DNA of 34,656 nt from positions 1-34,656 of the forward strand of contig CALBEY010000101.1 in assembly GCA_937888805.1 (NCBI GenBank), written 5' to 3'. The translations under genes were made by a program, and so were the position numbers. Positions 32,993 through 34,656 of the stretch are shown here, piece after piece. Numbering within the stretch: the stretch's first letter is position 1; the number at the start of each line of letters is the position of its first letter. Below the pieces are notes generated by a model, which worked only from the letters and a program-made list of their open reading frames with translations, ran no database searches and was not told where the DNA came from. Source of the DNA: an uncultured Burkholderiaceae bacterium (GTDB taxonomy: Bacteria > Pseudomonadota > Gammaproteobacteria > Burkholderiales > Burkholderiaceae_B).

Positions 32993-33457
32993 TTAGTCCC
33001 CGAACATCTTTTGGCGCATTTCACGCCGCTCTTGGGCTTCAAGCGACAGTGTCGCCGTTGGTCTAGCCAAAAGCCTTGGTATACCGATTGGTTCGCCCGT
33101 TTCTTCGCACCAGCCGTAGTCACCAGACTCAATGCGCGATAGCGACTGTTGCACTTTCTTCAGCAGCTTACGTTCACGGTCTCGGGTACGTAACTCAAGC
33201 GCGTGCTCTTCTTCAATCGTTGCCCGATCAGCGGGATCGGGTACAAACTGGGTTTCTCTCAAATTCAAAGTCGTTGCGCCAGCATTGACCAAAATATCGT
33301 CTTCCAACTGGCGCAACTTTGCTTTAAAGAAAGCCAACTGTTGAGCACTCATGTATTCACTTTCAGGCATCTTTAGTAATGCTGCTTCAGTGATGAGGGT
33401 ATCTGTGCCCGCTTCTTTCACAGACTTGTTTTTTTTGGGGGCTGCCTTCGTTGCCAT
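32993..33457 (-). CDS. dksA: RNA polymerase-binding factor DksA, single-cysteine (CTSA) type
   Basis: Binds the secondary channel of RNA polymerase and works with ppGpp in the stringent response; 154 residues. The coiled-coil tip motif DPADRA (74-79) fits the required DxxDxA. The C-terminal globular domain reads GWCEETGEPIGIPRLLARP and ATLSLEA. The four zinc-binding positions of E. coli DksA become C117, T120, S138 and A141, the same pattern described for zinc-independent DksA2 of Pseudomonas aeruginosa. It probably does not need zinc. GGAG lies seven bases before the ATG. It follows a COG0523 metal GTPase by 44 bp. Confidence 0.95.
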   Translation of the reverse strand: MATKAAPKKNKSVKEAGTDTLITEAALLKMPESEYMSAQQLAFFKAKLRQLEDDILVNAGATTLNLRETQFVPDPADRATIEEEHALELRTRDRERKLLKKVQQSLSRIESGDYGWCEETGEPIGIPRLLARPTATLSLEAQERREMRQKMFGD

Positions 33458-33481
33458 GCACTTACTCCGTTGACGTCACTG

Positions 33482-33499
33482 GTCGTGATAAGTCACGAC
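33482..33499. promoter_or_regulatory. 7-bp inverted repeat between the COG0523 gene and dksA
   Basis: GTCGTGA (33482-33488), TAAG, TCACGAC (33493-33499): a perfect 7+4+7 repeat two bases after the COG0523 stop on the minus strand. A second palindrome, TGACGTCA (33471-33478), lies just before the dksA ribosome site. There is no T-run. It may be an operator for dksA or an intercistronic RNA hairpin. Confidence 0.4.
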
Positions 33500-33501
33500 G
33501 A

Positions 33502-34590
33502 CTATCTCGCAAGACACTGTTCAAGACCTTTGTTGAAGATCTCTTGTGGCAACTTGCGGCCAATGAAAACCATTTTGGTGGTCTTTTTCTCCTTGGGACC
33601 CCAAGGCTTACCCGGCTCGGCACCCATCAACATGTGTACCCCTTGGAAAAGCATCCGCCGGTCGACGCCTTTCATATATAGAATGCCCTTATAACGCAAT
33701 AAGTCCGGTCCGTATACTTGCACGACACCGCCCAAGAACTCTTCGAGCCGTTCGGCATCGAATGGTTTGTCGGATCGAAACACAAAAGCACCAATCTCGT
33801 CATCGTGTGCGTGATGGTGTTCATGACCGTGGTCATGGTTGTGGCCATGATCATGGCCATGTTGGTGACCGTGATCATGATCATGCTTAGCATCGGGATG
33901 CTCTTCAGCCAAAAAGGCCGGGTCAATGTCCAAAATGGTGTTGAGATTAAAGCCGCTAATGTCAACAATCTTGGTCAAATCAGCCTGCCCAAAGTGAACC
34001 GCTTCAATCTCTGCACGAGGGTTGATGCGCATCAGGCGATGTCGCAACGCCTCATATTCAGCGTCTGTTACCAAGTCTTTCTTTGAAACAATCAGGCGAT
34101 CCGCAAAACCGACTTGTTTTTGGGCCTCGGGCTGATCATCCAAAGTCTGCATGCCATGCTTGGCATCCACAACCGTGATGACTGCGTCTAAACGAAAGTA
34201 TTGCGCAACATCGTCATCCATAAAGAAGGTCTGACAGACTGGGCCAGGATTGGCCATCCCAGTGGTCTCAATCATCACTCGCTCGTATGAAAGTTCACCT
34301 TTTTCTCGCCGAGCGCGCAAGTCGATCAATGTGCGCATCAAATCGCCCCGAACCGTGCAACAAATGCAACCATTGGACAGTTCGATGATTTCCTCATCAT
34401 GCACCTCGACCAATAAATCGTTGTCGATGCTTTCGGGTCCAAATTCGTTTTCAATCACAGCAATTCGCTTACCGTGATACTCCGTGAGAATTCGCTTAAG
34501 CAAAGTTGTCTTACCGGCACCTAAAAATCCGGTCAAGATCGTCACGGGCACCATGTCTTCGATGGCGATGGATTCAGAGGGTTGATTCAT
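33502..34590 (-). CDS. COG0523 (CobW/ZNG1-type) metal-trafficking GTPase with His-rich stretch
   Basis: G3E-family GTPase thought to deliver metal, often zinc, to client proteins; 362 residues from the ATG at 34590. Walker A is GFLGAGKTT (21-29), the metal-binding CxCC motif is NGCICC (C75, C77, C78), and SKKD (169-172) is the guanine-specificity motif. Residues 236-262 are dominated by histidine in His-Asp and His-Gly pairs, a metal buffer. The CobW C-terminal domain ends in QEIFNKGLEQCLAR. A TTG three codons upstream (34599) is a weaker alternative start. No clear Zur box is seen upstream. dksA follows. Confidence 0.92.
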   Translation of the reverse strand: MNQPSESIAIEDMVPVTILTGFLGAGKTTLLKRILTEYHGKRIAVIENEFGPESIDNDLLVEVHDEEIIELSNGCICCTVRGDLMRTLIDLRARREKGELSYERVMIETTGMANPGPVCQTFFMDDDVAQYFRLDAVITVVDAKHGMQTLDDQPEAQKQVGFADRLIVSKKDLVTDAEYEALRHRLMRINPRAEIEAVHFGQADLTKIVDISGFNLNTILDIDPAFLAEEHPDAKHDHDHGHQHGHDHGHNHDHGHEHHHAHDDEIGAFVFRSDKPFDAERLEEFLGGVVQVYGPDLLRYKGILYMKGVDRRMLFQGVHMLMGAEPGKPWGPKEKKTTKMVFIGRKLPQEIFNKGLEQCLAR

Positions 34591-34619
34591 ACGCTTCAAT
34601 TTCTTAGGGTAACGGGCGA

Positions 34620-34656
34620 TTACAGCACACGCAGTCGCGCGGGTAAATCCAAATCG
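34620..34656 (-). CDS. Possible C-terminal end of an upstream gene (partial)
   Basis: At the right edge the minus strand holds an open frame encoding DLDLPARLRVL and then TAA at 34622-34620, 29 bases upstream of the COG0523 start. Eleven residues are too few to identify it. It may be chance, or the end of a co-directional gene. Confidence 0.25.
   Translation of the reverse strand, partial: DLDLPARLRVL

Noticed and set aside
33718..34086. Open frame on the plus strand rich in Met, Val and Ile, opposite the COG0523 gene
   Set aside because: It is the mirror of the His-rich repeat (CATGATCATG-type DNA), has no ribosome site and lies fully inside a well-supported gene.
34591..34656. Zur box upstream of the COG0523 GTPase
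   Set aside because: No AT-rich GTTATAACATAAC-type palindrome is visible in the short region available; more upstream sequence would be needed.

Overview
The window looks like chromosomal DNA of a betaproteobacterium of the order Burkholderiales, nearest in gene order to the Alcaligenaceae/Bordetella group but with moderate rather than high GC content. The reasons are gene neighbourhoods remembered as typical of that group: dacC-dat-ybeD-lipB-lipA, a COG0523 GTPase followed by dksA-hslV-hslU, birA-coaX, and waaC-waaA. HslV also carries a short MEQFHA propeptide of the betaproteobacterial type. No species can be named from the sequence alone. I see no rRNA, tRNA, CRISPR array, insertion sequence or phage gene.

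Layout. 1-3290 (minus) is an Mrp-type cation/proton antiporter operon, mrpE-F-G-(fused A'B)-C-D, with mrpD cut by the left edge and a good sigma-70 promoter at 3262-3290. 3454-6196 (plus) carries a CaiB/BaiF CoA-transferase and an amidase, ending in a strong hairpin. 6319-9456 (plus) has an FmdB-like zinc ribbon protein, aspS and an endonuclease/exonuclease/phosphatase-family protein. 9579-12069 (minus) has manC and a double-hotdog thioesterase. dinB (plus) follows, overlapping tail to tail with a glycosyltransferase at the end of the minus-strand operon rfbB-rfbA-rfbC-GT (13250-17072). 17230-19675 (plus) holds a 21-residue leader peptide, a FadR-type GntR regulator, a crotonase homologue and a TauE-like permease. 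19726-23042 (plus) is rfbD-waaC-waaA. 22993-24870 (minus) is birA-coaX plus a tiny membrane protein. 24924-30388 (plus) is a truncated MlaE-type permease, an alpha/beta hydrolase, dacC, dat, ybeD, lipB and lipA. 30428-34656 (minus) is a COG0523 GTPase, dksA, hslV, hslU and a PduO-type adenosyltransferase.

How it fits together. ManC (GDP-mannose) and RfbABCD (dTDP-rhamnose) supply sugars for surface polysaccharide, while WaaC and WaaA build the LPS inner core. DacC and Dat serve the cell wall and D-amino acid metabolism. LipB and LipA make lipoate. HslUV is a protease and DksA a stringent-response factor.

Most genes are housekeeping. I did not find a clear new multi-gene system. The items most worth a second look are small: the leader peptide coupled to the GntR regulator, the four alternating GACAT/ATGTC half-sites in the mrp leader, the truncated MlaE permease and the shortened SPOR-type protein on either side of birA-coaX, and a perfect 20-bp palindrome in front of aspS.
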